Assembly: GCF_030272615.1 (NCBI RefSeq) | Contig: NC_081406.1 | Location: 483,943,900 to 484,007,899, forward strand | Reading direction: 5' to 3' | DNA from: Cryptomeria japonica | Lineage: Eukaryota > Streptophyta > Pinopsida > Cupressales > Cupressaceae | DNA: 64,000 nucleotides | In this document: positions 1 through 10,740 of the stretch, piece after piece | How the letters are laid out: each line of letters starts with the position of its first letter | How positions within the stretch are numbered: position 1 is the first letter of the stretch | The notes under the pieces: generated by a model | The model's input: only the letters and a program-made list of their open reading frames with translations | Database searches by the model: none | Told to the model about the DNA's origin: nothing | Position numbers and translations under genes: made by a program

Positions 1-1923
1 TAGAGCTCCCAGAGCTGAGTTCGTTGCTGATACGTATAACAATAGAGGTTGTCCTAGAGTAGGAGATATTAACACTGGTGTGTTCAAAAGATAATCTTTT
101 AGAGCTTGGAAAGCTTCCTAGCATTTTTCTGTCCATTTAAAAGTAGCTCCTTTCCTGAGTAAATGCTAGAATGGGTGACACTTATCTATCAACTGTGTTA
201 TGAATCTTCTTATGGATTGCAATCTTCCTTGTAACCCTCTGAGTTGTTTAAGTGTTGATGGAGGTTGCATATCAATGATTGCCTTGACCTTGGCAGGGTC
301 TATTTCAATTCCTCTATTTGATACCATAACCCTAATAGTTTACCTTCTATTATGCCAAACACACATTTCTTTGGATTTAATCTGACATTATACTGTTCCA
401 ACCAATCAAATATCTGTGTAAGAACTGCAAGGTGACTTTTTTGGTTTGTGATTTAGCCAATATGTCATCCACATAATCTTCCATTATGTTATGGATCATG
501 TCATGAAATAATGTTGTCATGGCTCTTTGGTATGTTGCTCCGGCATTTTTAAGACCAAATGGCATCACATTCTAGTAGTACGTTCCCCATGGGCATGTAA
601 AGGCTATTTTATGTTGATCTTCTGGTGCAATTTTAATCTGGTTGTATCCTGAAAAACCATCCATTAAGGATAGCATCTCATTTCCAGCTGTTAGGTCAAC
701 TATCATGTCGATATTAGGTAGCGGGAAGTCATCCTTAGGGCAAGTTTTATTTAGATCTCAAAAATCGGTACAGATTTTGATGCCTCCCGTGGGCTTAGTC
801 ACAGGTACCAGGTTTGATATCCATTCCACGTAGTCAATAGATCTGATAAAACCTACATCCAAAAACTTTTGTAATTCTATTTTAACCAGTAATGCAATAC
901 TTGGATGCATTTTTCTCAATTTTTTCTTGTAAGGTTTAACTCCTGGTATCAATGGTAAGTGATGCAACACTAATTCAGAATCTAAGCCCGGCATGTCTGA
1001 GTAGGACCAAGCAAAGTTGATAGGTCTTTGTTTGAAAAAATGAATGAATCTATCTTTTTCTTCTTTTCTCAGTGATTTTGCCAGATGGATGTTATGTACA
1101 ACTTCCCCTTCTGCTATATTTACTTCTTCTGTTTCCTCTGTAAGTAATGATGAACTTTCTCTTTCCATAGGAAGATTACCCAAGTCATTATGGGTAGTTT
1201 GATCCTTATCTTCTGTTTGAGAAGTACTTTCTTCTCCAAAGTATGTTGTTCTATTTAGGTCTATAGCAAACCCTGCTTTATGATCACCTTGTGGAAATCC
1301 CTCTCTGACTCCTAGAAATTCTGAAATTGCTTCATCGTTTTCAAACCAATCTAGCATTGGTTTTCCTTCTTCCCCCAATCAATCAAGTGTGAATGTACTA
1401 GGGGTAAATCAGTATTCCCTTCTTTAGTAGAGTCTGATAACATGAAGACTTGATTGTTTGATATTACACTTTCTAGTGGGGTAGAATCATGGAGTGATAA
1501 GAATTCGTAGTCATGAGAATCTGTCTCACTATCAATATATGTTTCATCATATGAGCTATCATCACTTATTTCTTCTTGTTCTTGTCCCTGATTCTATTGT
1601 AGATTGACTGGTCTTCTTTGTGCATTAGTGACCCTTCTTAAGCCAAGTATAAGCCTTTGCAATCTTTCTTCATTTGTTTTGTTAGGTTGAGCCTAAGTTG
1701 CTTCTCGTGGTAGAAGTAGTGACAATAACCATGGGTAGGATTCAGGTGGTAGTGGTAATCCTACATCTGTTGCCACATTAGCTTGTACTATTGTCTCAAT
1801 AACTGCATCATTTTATAACTCCATGGTAGGTTCTTGTAAGAGTTGTCTCATGTCTTCCCCATCTGATTTTATGCTTGGTGATGCAGGTACCTGATTGCTT
1901 GTTTGAGATGAAGATGGAAGAGC
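1..1923 (-). pseudogene. pol: Ty3-A reverse transcriptase and start of RNase H
   Basis: A linker (1380-1923, acidic, several stops) precedes RT. RT starts near 1090 (FAWSYSDMPG), passes LVPVTKPTGGIKICTDF (about 760-800), and reaches MPFGLKNAGATYQRAM (about 520-565) and the catalytic YVDD at 464-475. Stops, including a TAG before MPFG and others downstream, break it. The RNase H start at 1-110 reads LLLYVSATNSALGAL where a gypsy RNase H has the first catalytic Asp (TDAS). The Asp is replaced, as in Tat-clade gypsy RNases H that are supplemented by a second RNase H. The integrase and any second RNase H lie outside the window. Confidence 0.85.
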
Positions 1924-3894
1924 CTATGTGGACAAATTCCTTTGTGATATGTAATCTGATGGTTTTCTTGGTCGATTTAGTATATCAAGGGTATGTTGTC
2001 TGGCTTGTGTGATATGTTGTACATGCTTGTATCCTAATCCTTGATTTCCTGGATTATCATTAGGAACAACGGGTTCTAGTCTTCCTTGTTTTTGTAACCC
2101 AAGGCTTGTGGTACCATCATATCCATTTCTTTGGAGTATTTCGAATCCATTTCCATACTGATCTGTGTGTATTTTGGGTGTTGTCATATGATCTTCTTCT
2201 CTATATATCCAATGGTTAACATCTCCGTTCAAGGATTCTTCCTCTAAGTCTCTCCATCTAATGAAAGAGCATGAGTCTAAGTATTTGACAATTTCTTTTC
2301 CTTTGTCTTTCTTTTGTACTGTATTGTGAGGTTTCCCAAAGGACTTAGGAGAAAAAGACAATTGTTTCCCATTTAAAGTATTTGCAATAGAGTACTCTCC
2401 ACAACCCATATCCTTTATTTGTAAGGAGGATGTCGTAGGAATATCTTTTTGTGTTTCTATGATCTTTAATGTTTCCAACTGTGTAGTGAGAGGTGTAGCC
2501 TGATTGATAGGTACCTGATTATCGACACTGTCTTTTAGATAATTACAATGTTGGAATGGATTTGGATCACCCTTTATGGTGATTTCAATACCATTGTATG
2601 GGAATTTGACACATTGATGAAATGTGGATGGTACTGCTTGCATGGTGTGAATCCATGGGCAGCCCAATAACATGTTATATCCCAACTCTCTATCCAAGAC
2701 TTGAAAAGAGACCTCTGTCGTTATTGGTCCTACTTGTACAGGTAATGTTACAATGCCTTTAGATGGATGTTCTTCATCATCATAAGCCTTGATGTTTATC
2801 CTTTTGGAAGAATCAATGTGAAGTTCAGAATATCCTAGTGCTTTGACCAGCTTTAAAGTACAAATGTTCAGACCGGCTCCCCCATCTATAAGTACTCTTC
2901 TGACTCTTTTCTTGTGAATGTAAGCTTCCAAATGTAGTGGGTCATTATGAAGCAATTTATCACTAGGAATATCTTGTTCTTTAAATGCAATATGTGTACC
3001 TTGTGTTAGATTTCCTACCATAGACTGGAAGGCATGTTTATCTATATCTTTGTCCACTACTGAATCTTGAAGTGCTTTGTCTAGTATAACTCTATGATTG
3101 GGTGAGATACGCAATAGTTCAAATAATGATATATGTGCCGAAGTTTTCTTAAGTTTCTCAACTACATTGTAAGTCCCTACTACTGGTGGTTGATTTTGTG
3201 GTATCCCTTGTAAGGTTACCTTTGACCTGTGAGTAACCACTACACAGTCTCTGTCTCTAGGAGTAATTGTGATTGTAGCGATTGTATCATTTGTATCATA
3301 GGCTATTTTATCTAGATTTATGTTAAATCCCTCTTCATAGTCCCAATGTGTATGTTTGACATCCATAATATGTTCAATGAGTTCATCTTCAAACCAATCT
3401 AAGTGAGATGGTTGATCCTGCCCCCAGTCTCTGAGACAAAGATTCATATCATCCTCGTACTTTGCTGCTTCAGATATCATGCAAATTTGGTTGTCATCTT
3501 TATGAGTGTCTTGATATTGGTCCTCCTGATCGGGTGTTTCTTGTGAATCATTGTTTGTTGTATCTCCTAAGCTAATGGCATGAAAAGTGTAGTCGTATGA
3601 GACCTTCGTGTAGTTAGCCATATTGTCTTGGGTACCTGATGTGGTAGCTTTTCCCTTGTCATGCTTAACAAAAGGATCTTTAAAAATCGTATGATTCGTG
3701 TTTGTTGAGGTCTTATCCATATCAATTGTGATGTCCCCTTGGTCTATCATATCTTGGATGAAGTTTTTCAATTTGTAGCAACTTGCCATTTTGTGACCTT
3801 TAGTCCTATGATAATCGCAGAAATCATTGTCATTCCACCATGTGGGTTTGAAAGGACCTAGTTCATATACTCTTACTTCAGGTAGAGTGATCAT
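1924..3894 (-). pseudogene. Ty3-A gag zinc knuckle, aspartic protease and G-patch segment (656 aa open)
   Basis: This is the longest open stretch of the element. Residues 26-39 form a CHHC knuckle (C26, H29, H34, C39). The protease centre is VLIDGGAGLNI near residue 336, followed about 70 residues later by YNMLLGCPWIH, the conserved flap-side region of plant Ty3 proteases. The catalytic triplet is DGG rather than DSG or DTG, a variant that occurs in plant Tat-type elements. Residues about 580-625 form a G-patch with spaced glycines (GNGFEIL, GLG, EPVVP, GLGY), an RNA-binding module otherwise known next to protease in betaretroviruses. The frame continues beyond the TAG at 1924 into the RT segment. 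Upstream it joins the gag core across a stop. Confidence 0.85.
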
Positions 3895-5599
3895 GTTTGT
3901 CTATATTAACTTTTTGAGTGCTGACTCAATAGGTTCTCCTAAAGGTGTGTAATTTCTTCTTGGAGCATTTACCCTAAGGTATCTTGTGTTTGTATTTTGC
4001 GTAGCATTTACATTGGTTGGTGTTGTGTTATTCCCAGTATGTGGATTTGTTGACTGACTCATTCCCAATGATAGAACGGGTTGAGTTTTGTTTATTGTTC
4101 TGGTGTCTACAATACCATCATTGGTCCCATTTTTGTTTTTCAACCAAAACATAGATTTGTCATTGTTGTTGGTGTTGCCATACTTAATAAGACCTTGTTC
4201 TACCAAGCCCTTCTCACATTTGAGAGCCTTTTCTGTGATTTGTTTGAATGTGGTTAAACATTGCATTTGTATCGGATATTTAATCTTAGGAATCAAATTT
4301 TCTGTAAACATATCCACTTTCTCTGTTTCTAGGATAACTGTCTTGCATCTCCTGTAGAGAGCCCTCCATCATTGTATGAAGGATGCAAATGTTTCATTCT
4401 CATATTGCTTAGCAGCACATAAGTCCATCAAAGTAACCGGGGTGTCAATGTTGTGCAAGAAGTTTGCAATAAATTGTTCAGCTAATTCCCCCCATGACGT
4501 GATGGTTGGTGGTAGATGTGAAAACCACTATAAAGCCGGACCTCCCAGACTTTTAGGGAATAGTCTCATTAGATAAGTATCTTCTAAGGCAACTTCTATA
4601 CATGCCGTAAAAAATTCTCTGATATGATCTCTAGGATCACCCTTCCGTTGATATCTATCAAAATTTGGGCATTTCAAAATGTTGTGGGAAAGGTGTCATG
4701 TATAATGTGTGATCAAATGGATAAGGATGTAAGTCTTGCATTGTTTAGCTCTTTTTATCATTACCAGTTTGCATGGTCATCATCTGTTGTTGCAGATTAT
4801 GTATTTGTTGTGTCAGAATATCTGTTGATGTCAAAGGTATACCTTCTGTGTGCGTATGTCACACAAAAGGATTCGTAGTTGCATAACTAGGTGGTTGGAA
4901 GGTACCAAGATTATAACCTTGTGTGTTGTGTGTTCTAGTAGGTAATGTGAAATAGGCGATATGTGAACCCATGTTTGGTTGAGTTGTACCTGTTGTATTG
5001 GTAATACCTATATTTGCATTTCAATAACCATATGTGGATCCCATAGAATAGGAAACTGGAGGTTGGGTTACACTTGTTTCTTGTGTTTGAATAGGTGCTA
5101 AGACACTTGACATTATCGGTATGCTTTGTGATGGTATACTAGCATTGATCGCTGAAGATGACACACTTGTTTGAAAGTTTGCATTTGTATTGAACTTTGT
5201 TGGGACAGGTACGTTTTGAGGAAGACTGGAGGTCATTGCTTGTATTTACGTCAAGGGTGGTATTTGACTGTTATCTTGACCTAAAGTTTTTCCTAGTGGT
5301 AAAATATTTGTGACATAAAAATCCTCAGGTAATTTTGCCCCATTTTGTATTAACAATGAAAGATACTTGTCCCTATCGTTGTGTATAAGTGCATCTAGGA
5401 TCATGAGGACATGCGGGTCTTGCTGTACAGACTCAATTTCTTCGTTTGTTAGATGTTGTTGTAATTCATTTATGGTGGACATTGTCTGTGTACCTGAGTG
5501 TTGACCTGTTGACATGTCCATGTTCCAAGTAGGGTCTATAGACTGTGTGTTGTTCGGGTCCATTATTCCTTTTGCTTTCTGGGACCTTGTGACGGGCAT
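3895..5599 (-). pseudogene. gag: Ty3-A gag, degenerate
   Basis: Start ATG at 5599 (MPVTRSQKAKGIMDP) is a typical retroelement gag start. Open segments at 5246-5599, 5021-5236 and 3901-4317 are joined by stop-broken sequence of the same frame or neighbouring frames. A low-complexity Ser/Thr/Gln/Pro stretch follows the N-terminal part. The retrotransposon gag core lies at about 4350-4660 (KGDPRDHIREFFTACIE, then WFSHLPP and FIANFLHN motifs) and ends in helices at 3901-4317. Gag forms the particle shell. At least six stops, several of them TAG replacing CAG or TGG, inactivate it. The zinc knuckle follows in the next open segment. Confidence 0.8.
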
Positions 5600-5696
5600 C
5601 TAAAATTGCCTATATGATGATGGTTCTATGTGAGACGATGACCTAACACTAGATAGTAGACGTAAATATGAGGTATACAATACTATACTAGACTCT

Positions 5697-5978
5697 CTAT
5701 TGAGGATTTTGATGTGAGACCATTTTAGCTTTTCTAGCTTTCTCTAATGCAAGTCTTTCCATTTGTTGATGAAGTTGTTCAGCTTCAATCTCTCTATCAA
5801 TTATATAGGCAATCCTAGACTCAATATCTATCTCATGTATGAGTCCCATATATTGGGGTGCACTTCTTCTTAAATCCCAAGATAAGTTAGCTAGACCATC
5901 AATGATTTCTCATTGACCGCCGTTTGGAACTAGATTAGGTTGCTCGAAGGGGAGCAAACCATCACCTGGGAGACCCAT
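5697..5978 (-). pseudogene. Small ORF just upstream of Ty3-A gag, one internal stop
   Basis: A frame of about 93 codons runs from ATG at 5978 to TAG at 5697 and is broken by one TGA (likely CGA to TGA) about 23 codons in. The C-terminal half is charged and helical (IDREIEAEQLHQQMERLALE), like a coiled coil. It lies about 100 bp ahead of the gag ATG at 5599 in the same direction. I do not recognise a domain. By position it could be an ORF1-type accessory frame as in Ogre-like elements. It could also be a gag N-terminal extension separated by a frameshift. Confidence 0.4.
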
Positions 5979-6062
5979 GAAGGCACATGCTATGAACCTA
6001 TAACTGATAATAGACTTAGACATATATGAGGTCTAGGTGAAGACGTATATGATAAATGGTGG

Positions 6063-6262
6063 ACTATGCAACTAATATGGTTGATAATGCAAAATACTTA
6101 GGATGATAATGAGGACATAAGTGGGACTATGCAAAAGAATATGGATGATAATGAGGATGTAAATGGGACTATGCAAAAGACTATGGACAATAATGAGGAC
6201 ATAAATGGGACAATACAAAAGACTATGGATGATAATGAGGACGTAAATGGGACTACATATGG
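6063..6262 (-). repeat. 42-bp tandem repeat, about four copies, in Ty3-A leader
   Basis: The anchor gataatgagga recurs at 6105, 6147, 6189 and 6231, exactly 42 bp apart. Because 42 is 14 codons, an open frame survives across it on the minus strand as a repetitive hydrophobic peptide. That frame is most likely a by-product of the repeat. Confidence 0.85.
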
Positions 6263-6268
6263 TCACAA

Positions 6269-7229
6269 GTATGTAAGGACATTTTGAAAATTAGTTTCAA
6301 AATGGACTTTGTTTTTGGTAACTTCATGTGTAGGACAATGTTTTGCAGTTTTCCAAGTCCGACAACAATGGTTGGTAGGTATGTATAGCTGACTGACTCA
6401 ATTTTCATACAATCTCAAAAAATTTGGAGATACGTGGGATAGGGCCTAAAATAGCCCAAGGGACTGACTCAATACTGGTCTATCACAATGAAACATAAAA
6501 AGCACGGAATACAATCTTAGGCTGGATATTGGACACCATTCAGTGAGGCCCCCGTAGCAAAATACCGAAACAAGATGGACAGATAGAGAGTCTGGCAGCA
6601 CTGGCTCCACTCCACGGAACACACTTCTCGAGCATGCTAGTCTCTCTTACCCCGAAGATCTGAAGATCTTATCACCAAGGGATTTCTGTCTCATAATGTA
6701 AGGTACATGAAGGGTATCTATAGGGTACGATCCACACTCCCGGAACCACTGAACGTAGGATTTTTGGCAACTAATTTGGTTCTTAGTATTAGGTTTTGAG
6801 GGATCCCGATCCAATGACAGATTCTCAGAGCAAGCCACTTAAGGCTTTAGTTGAGCTTATCGGTGTAGAGAAGGCCCCCACATACATCTAATAAACTCAA
6901 CACTCTAGCCGCTTGACCAGTATATTTATATAGCGGCTCAAAAAACCCGCTCGAGAGTACGCTAGGAGAGATGATATCCCCAATGCATCCCAATTTGAAG
7001 TACCTCTATGGGGTGATGAAATCCCCAATCAAAGATACCCCTCACTACGTAGAACAAAAAGAAAATTTGGATGTCATTGTCACCTTCCTTCTTTCTCCCA
7101 TGGGCCCAATGGCGGGTAGAAAGTCAGTTAGTGCAATAGTAGGTCCACCCCAAACACAATGAAAAGTTCTTTTCCCTTAAGAAAATGAAAAATGATTTAA
7201 TCTAATGTAGCCTGATTCACATTCATTTT
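6269..7229. other. Ty3-A leader, no gene seen
   Basis: This is noncoding-looking leader between two repeat blocks. A 63-codon minus frame at 6647-6838 has no features that support it. A short duplicated palindrome-like motif, gaagatctgaagatctt, lies near 6655. Nothing else is recognised. Confidence 0.5.
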
Positions 7230-7612
7230 ATAGCCCAAATTTAGGTGTTAGATCCACATGTGCATGTCAATTTTAAACACCAAATCCAAGTATGAAGGCA
7301 TACATGTCAATTTTAACCATTTATTGATTTTTAAGCACCAAAAACCAAGTGTGAGATACACGCATGTCAATTTTAGCCCATGTTCATTTTAAACACCAAC
7401 AACGAAGTGTGAGCTTATCCATGCATGTCCTTTTTAACTATTGTTGATTTTAAGCACTAAAAATTGAAGTGTGAGATTATCCATGCATGTCCTTTTTAAC
7501 TGTTGTTGATTTTAAGCACTAAAAATTGAAGTGTGAGATTATCCATGCATGTCCATTTTAACTGTTATTGATTTTAAGCATTAAAAATTGAAGTGTGAGA
7601 TGTGCATGCAAA
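7230..7612 (-). repeat. 62-bp tandem repeat, about six copies, in Ty3-A leader
   Basis: Repeats share ttgattttaagcac, a gaagtgtgag core and atccatgcatgtcc. Spacing of the gattttaag anchor is 61-62 bp (7386, 7447, 7509, 7571). The right-hand copies are nearly identical and the left-hand ones are decayed, which suggests expansion from the right end. No coding frame is supported across it. Confidence 0.85.
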
Positions 7613-7713
7613 ATTACTAATCTAATCCTCTCTACGAATCTGCCATAGGCTGTAAACAGAAGATTAGTAGCAAAATAAACCAACAAAACACAAAAATTCA
7701 AAACTTCACAGAG

Positions 7714-7835
7714 GCGATTACGTAATACTACCTTAGCAATTGCGTGATACTTACTGAGCGAATGCGTAAATATGACAGAGCGAATGCCTAACGTTATCTA
7801 CTCAATTGCATAGCACTAATAGGTCAATTGCGTGA
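7714..7835 (-). repeat. 22-bp-period tandem array 2 in Ty3-A leader
   Basis: Six degenerate units begin near 7714, 7736, 7758, 7780, 7802 and 7824, with the same 22-bp spacing and the same core (gcgaatgcgtaa, tcaattgcgtgac) as array 1. The two arrays flank the small ORF at 7886-8140. Confidence 0.8.
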
Positions 7836-7885
7836 CAGAAGGCAGACAACAAAAAAAAAGTTAAAAAATAAAAAAAAATAGAAAA

Positions 7886-8140
7886 TTAAACCCTATCAGG
7901 AATCTGCACCACCAATTGTGAAGCCCTAGCCAAATCCCTCATCATCCATTCAATATTGATTAGATCATATTTAACTTGATAAGAAAGAACTAGGCTATTA
8001 TATCTGTCTAAGGCCAGTTGTTCTTCCGAATCCTGTATCAATTTTTCTGCCTGGAGAACTTTTTGATGTCGTTTGGCTTCCCTCCTTTGTAGTTTCGTCC
8101 TTCTTGCACTTGAAATCTTGAACTGAACTTTTCTTTCCAT
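7886..8140 (-). CDS. Small basic leader ORF of Ty3-A (84 aa), unknown function
   Basis: An 84-codon frame runs from an ATG at 8140 to a stop at 7886 in the same sense as gag, about 400 bp downstream of the LTR. The product is basic at its N-terminus (RRTKLQRREAKRHQK) and then helical and acidic, with a predicted coiled-coil look. The longer frame upstream of this ATG runs through the 22-bp repeats and a hydrophobic stretch and looks non-coding, so I prefer this start. It sits between two arrays of the same 22-bp repeat. No domain is recognised. It could be an accessory leader ORF like those upstream of gag in Ogre/Tat elements, or chance. Confidence 0.35.
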   Translation of the reverse strand: MERKVQFKISSARRTKLQRREAKRHQKVLQAEKLIQDSEEQLALDRYNSLVLSYQVKYDLINIEWMMRDLARASQLVVQIPDRV

Positions 8141-8261
8141 AAACTGTGTTAATAAAATCTTGAAGTAAAAAAGTAATTTTGATCCCGGATTAACCAAATT
8201 TAAGATAGAATTATACAGAAACGATATTAGATAGAAGAAAAATAAACCAGCAATTAACCCT

Positions 8262-8405
8262 GCGAATGCGTGACCCAGAAAGGGGCATTGCGTGATCTGG
8301 ACAGGGCGATTGCGTGACCCTGTCAGAGCGAATGCGTGACCCTGAAGGGTCGAATGCGTAATTTTGTCTATGTGATTGTGTGATGATGTAAACTTGATTG
8401 CGTGA
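8262..8405 (-). repeat. 22-bp-period tandem array 1 in Ty3-A leader
   Basis: Seven degenerate units start near 8262, 8284, 8306, 8328, 8350, 8372 and 8394, a strict 22-bp spacing. The plus-strand core is gcgaatgcgtgac or gcgattgcgtgac. The same core recurs in a second array at 7714-7835. The period is not a multiple of three, and the ORF that crosses it is probably meaningless. Confidence 0.85.
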
Positions 8406-8512
8406 TGGAAAATCTTTTCTCGAAATTCATGCAACCTGCAAAAAAAAATGAAAAAATCTGCACAATCTGCAAAAATCACACATAACACAGAAAAAGGTTA
8501 AATTGTTGTTAG

Positions 8513-8531
8513 TTCACGTCAGGTTCACCAA
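8513..8531 (-). other. Candidate primer binding site of Ty3-A
   Basis: Minus-strand sequence TTGGTGAACCTGACGTGAA lies a few bases inside the proposed LTR end, where a primer binding site belongs. I do not recognise the matching tRNA 3' end, so this call rests on position only. Confidence 0.35.
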
Positions 8532-8535
8532 AATA

Positions 8536-9797
8536 TGGGATGCAAAATTCATTCTTCTATTAGCAAATTAATCAATTAGAAACAAGGGAAATCACGAATC
8601 CCTTCTAATCAAATAATTTAACAAACTAACAATGAAATGATACAACCAAGCAAAATAGGAATTATAAATGAATATCAATAAAAACTCCCTATTCCATGAC
8701 TGCGTAGAACTTCCATTGCTCTTCTCCTCTTCATGGTATGATGGCTCTCAGATATTGTGCTGGTAACCTACAAGTGACACAAAGATTCAAAGTTCGTGAT
8801 TGTTGAAAATGGAGATTGGATGCTCAATTTATAGATAATTGGAGAAGATTGATTGAAAAGTGGAACAAAATGATCAAGAGGTGTGAACTCAGGTGAGCTC
8901 AAATCCAAGTTGATAGTTGAGCTGCTGATTGTAGGAGTGAAACTCAATAGATTGAATAGATTAATTGAGTCAACTGATTGATGAAAGAGTTAACTGAAGG
9001 AAGAAAAAGAATGATTGGGGGAAATAAAGAGGATGACACAGGGAGCTTAATTTAGAAAAAGCTACCTGAAAGATGGAAATAGAAGTTGGAGAGATAAATG
9101 ATTTAATTAGTTTAATTAGCATGTGCTTGCATTTAGATTTAGATTATTAATTTAATCTTTGCATGAGATATTTATTCAAATAATTGAATTTATTAATTCA
9201 ATTTAGCATTTGAATATATTTAGAACTTGACTTTGATTTTCAATTTGGTTTTTGAAATCATGCACATGTATTTGAATTTGGAAGAAATTAGAAGAATATG
9301 AAATTAAATGAAATTAGAATTTGAGGATTTGGAAATGGAAGAATTAATTAGCTAATTAAATAATTTAAAGAAACTATTTAATTATGTAGAAATGGAATTT
9401 AATTAAATAATAAAGATTATTTAATTTAAAGGAATTAAATCACAATTAATTAAAAATAAATATTTAATTAATATTTAGAAGAGGGTTGAATGATTAGATG
9501 ATTAGAGATAGAAATTGAATAATTAGAAATTTATTTAAATAATAAAGATTATTTAAATTGAGGCATTAACCATAATTAATTAAATAATTAATATTTAATT
9601 AATATTTAGAAAATGATTAAAATGATTAAATGATGAAAGAATAGGAAAATAGAATAATTAATAAGATGGTGAAGAAATATGAAATTAGAAGAATTTAGAA
9701 GAATAAGTTTAATTGACTTAATTAAATAATAAAGATTATTTAATAAATCAGAGGAATAATTAGTACATGATCAATGAGACATTTTTAGGTGTCTACA
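8536..9797 (-). repeat. 5' LTR of Ty3-A
   Basis: On the minus strand it begins TGTAGACACCTAAAA at 9797 and ends near ...CATCCCA at 8536, giving about 1.26 kb. The right boundary is firm because copia gag sequence starts right after it. The inner boundary is judged from TG...CA ends and a following primer-site-like sequence, and could be off by about 5 bp. Bases 9100-9780 are extremely AT-rich and contain three related blocks (9407, 9540 and 9727), each starting aataaagattatttaa, about 130-190 bp apart. No second LTR copy is in the window for comparison. Confidence 0.75.
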
Positions 9798-10740
9798 TAT
9801 GGAAGATCGGGATGGAGACACATTTGAACTGTATTGGAAAGGACATATGGGATGTTACAAAGAAAGGCTATACTGCTCCTACTCAAGGTCACCCTATTCC
9901 ACCTAACTTGGCTAAAGATGAGGAAAATGATTGCAAAGCAAGAGAAACACTTTTAAGCGCATTGTCAGATCAGGAAGTCATGGGATTATCAGACAAATCT
10001 ACTGCTAAAGCTATTTGGGACAAACTGGGTCAGGTATGAAAGGCTGAAAATGGAAGAAGAAGAAAGAATTTATGCTTTTATGGAAAGAGAATGAAATTGT
10101 TTTGGGTATACAATGTTGTGGAGGAACCTTAAGTGAAGATGAGATTGTTTCTAAAGTTTTAAGAGATTTGCCACCGGTATATAAAATGAAAGTTACTACT
10201 ATAAATGAATTGAGAACAATGCATAATGCATCAGTATCTAGAGACACTTTGGTTGGAAAACTTTCAGCTTTTGAGCTTGAGGAATTTGGTCCTATTACTA
10301 CTATCAAGACAGATCTAGCTTTCAAGGCATCATCATCAACTATAGCATCATCATAATTTGATAAATCTGATTGGAAAGCCTTCTTTGCAAGAGAACTTAA
10401 AGAAAGCAGGAGAGAAAATGAAGAACTTGAAGAACTTGAAGCACTATTTGCAAGGAAAATGCCTAAAGGTCCAATTGGAAGTAAGTATGAAGATAAAGCA
10501 CCCTTTAAATGTTTTAACTGTAATAAGATTGGTCATATGGCTTCTAGATGTCCTGATAGACATGCAAGATTAAGAGAATAAGATAAAAGAACATATAATC
10601 CTAACCCTGACTATTAGAAATACAAGTTTAAGAAGAATAGAGACAAATCTTGTTATTATCTTGATGAAGGAGTTACTAAAGATTCTGATGAGGACCCGAC
10701 AGATAATGGATGGGCTTTTGTTGCTATAATAGAAGATCAA
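9798..10740 (+). pseudogene. gag: Copia internal 1: gag, N-terminus lost to Ty3-A
   Basis: The frame picks up at IWKIGMETHLNCIGKD, about 22 codons into gag judged by copy 2, and continues across several stops and small deletions. It is the UBN2-like copia gag fold, with the region ITTINELRTMHNASVS-type helices at about 10190-10240. It ends with a CCHC knuckle, CFNCNKIGHMASRC, at about 10508-10552. Relative to copy 2, a deletion near 10030 removes the segment after the WDKL motif. A TAG just before the protease (near 10750) is shared with copy 2. Confidence 0.85.

Larger units (their letters stand above)
1..9797 (-). mobile_element. Ty3-A: Tat-like Ty3/gypsy retrotransposon, 5' two-thirds, truncated by window edge
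   Basis: Reading leftward on the minus strand the element has a 5' LTR, a long leader, gag with a zinc knuckle, aspartic protease, G-patch, RT and the first residues of RNase H. It leaves the window at base 1. It was inserted into copia internal region 1. Copia gag homology starts immediately right of the LTR, and the intact second copia copy at 15330 shows the uninterrupted sequence. The expected 5-bp target duplication is tatgg (9798-9802), but the other end is outside the window. Many in-frame stops show that it is dead. The Tat-like assignment rests on the gag CHHC knuckle style, the DGG protease and the degenerate gypsy RNase H. Confidence 0.85.

Noticed and set aside
6072-6266. 64-codon minus frame encoding a repeated hydrophobic peptide
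   Set aside because: Entirely explained by the 42-bp tandem repeat.
7230-8405. CRISPR-like arrays
   Set aside because: Repeats are directly adjoining and degenerate, with no unique spacers. The context is a plant retrotransposon leader.
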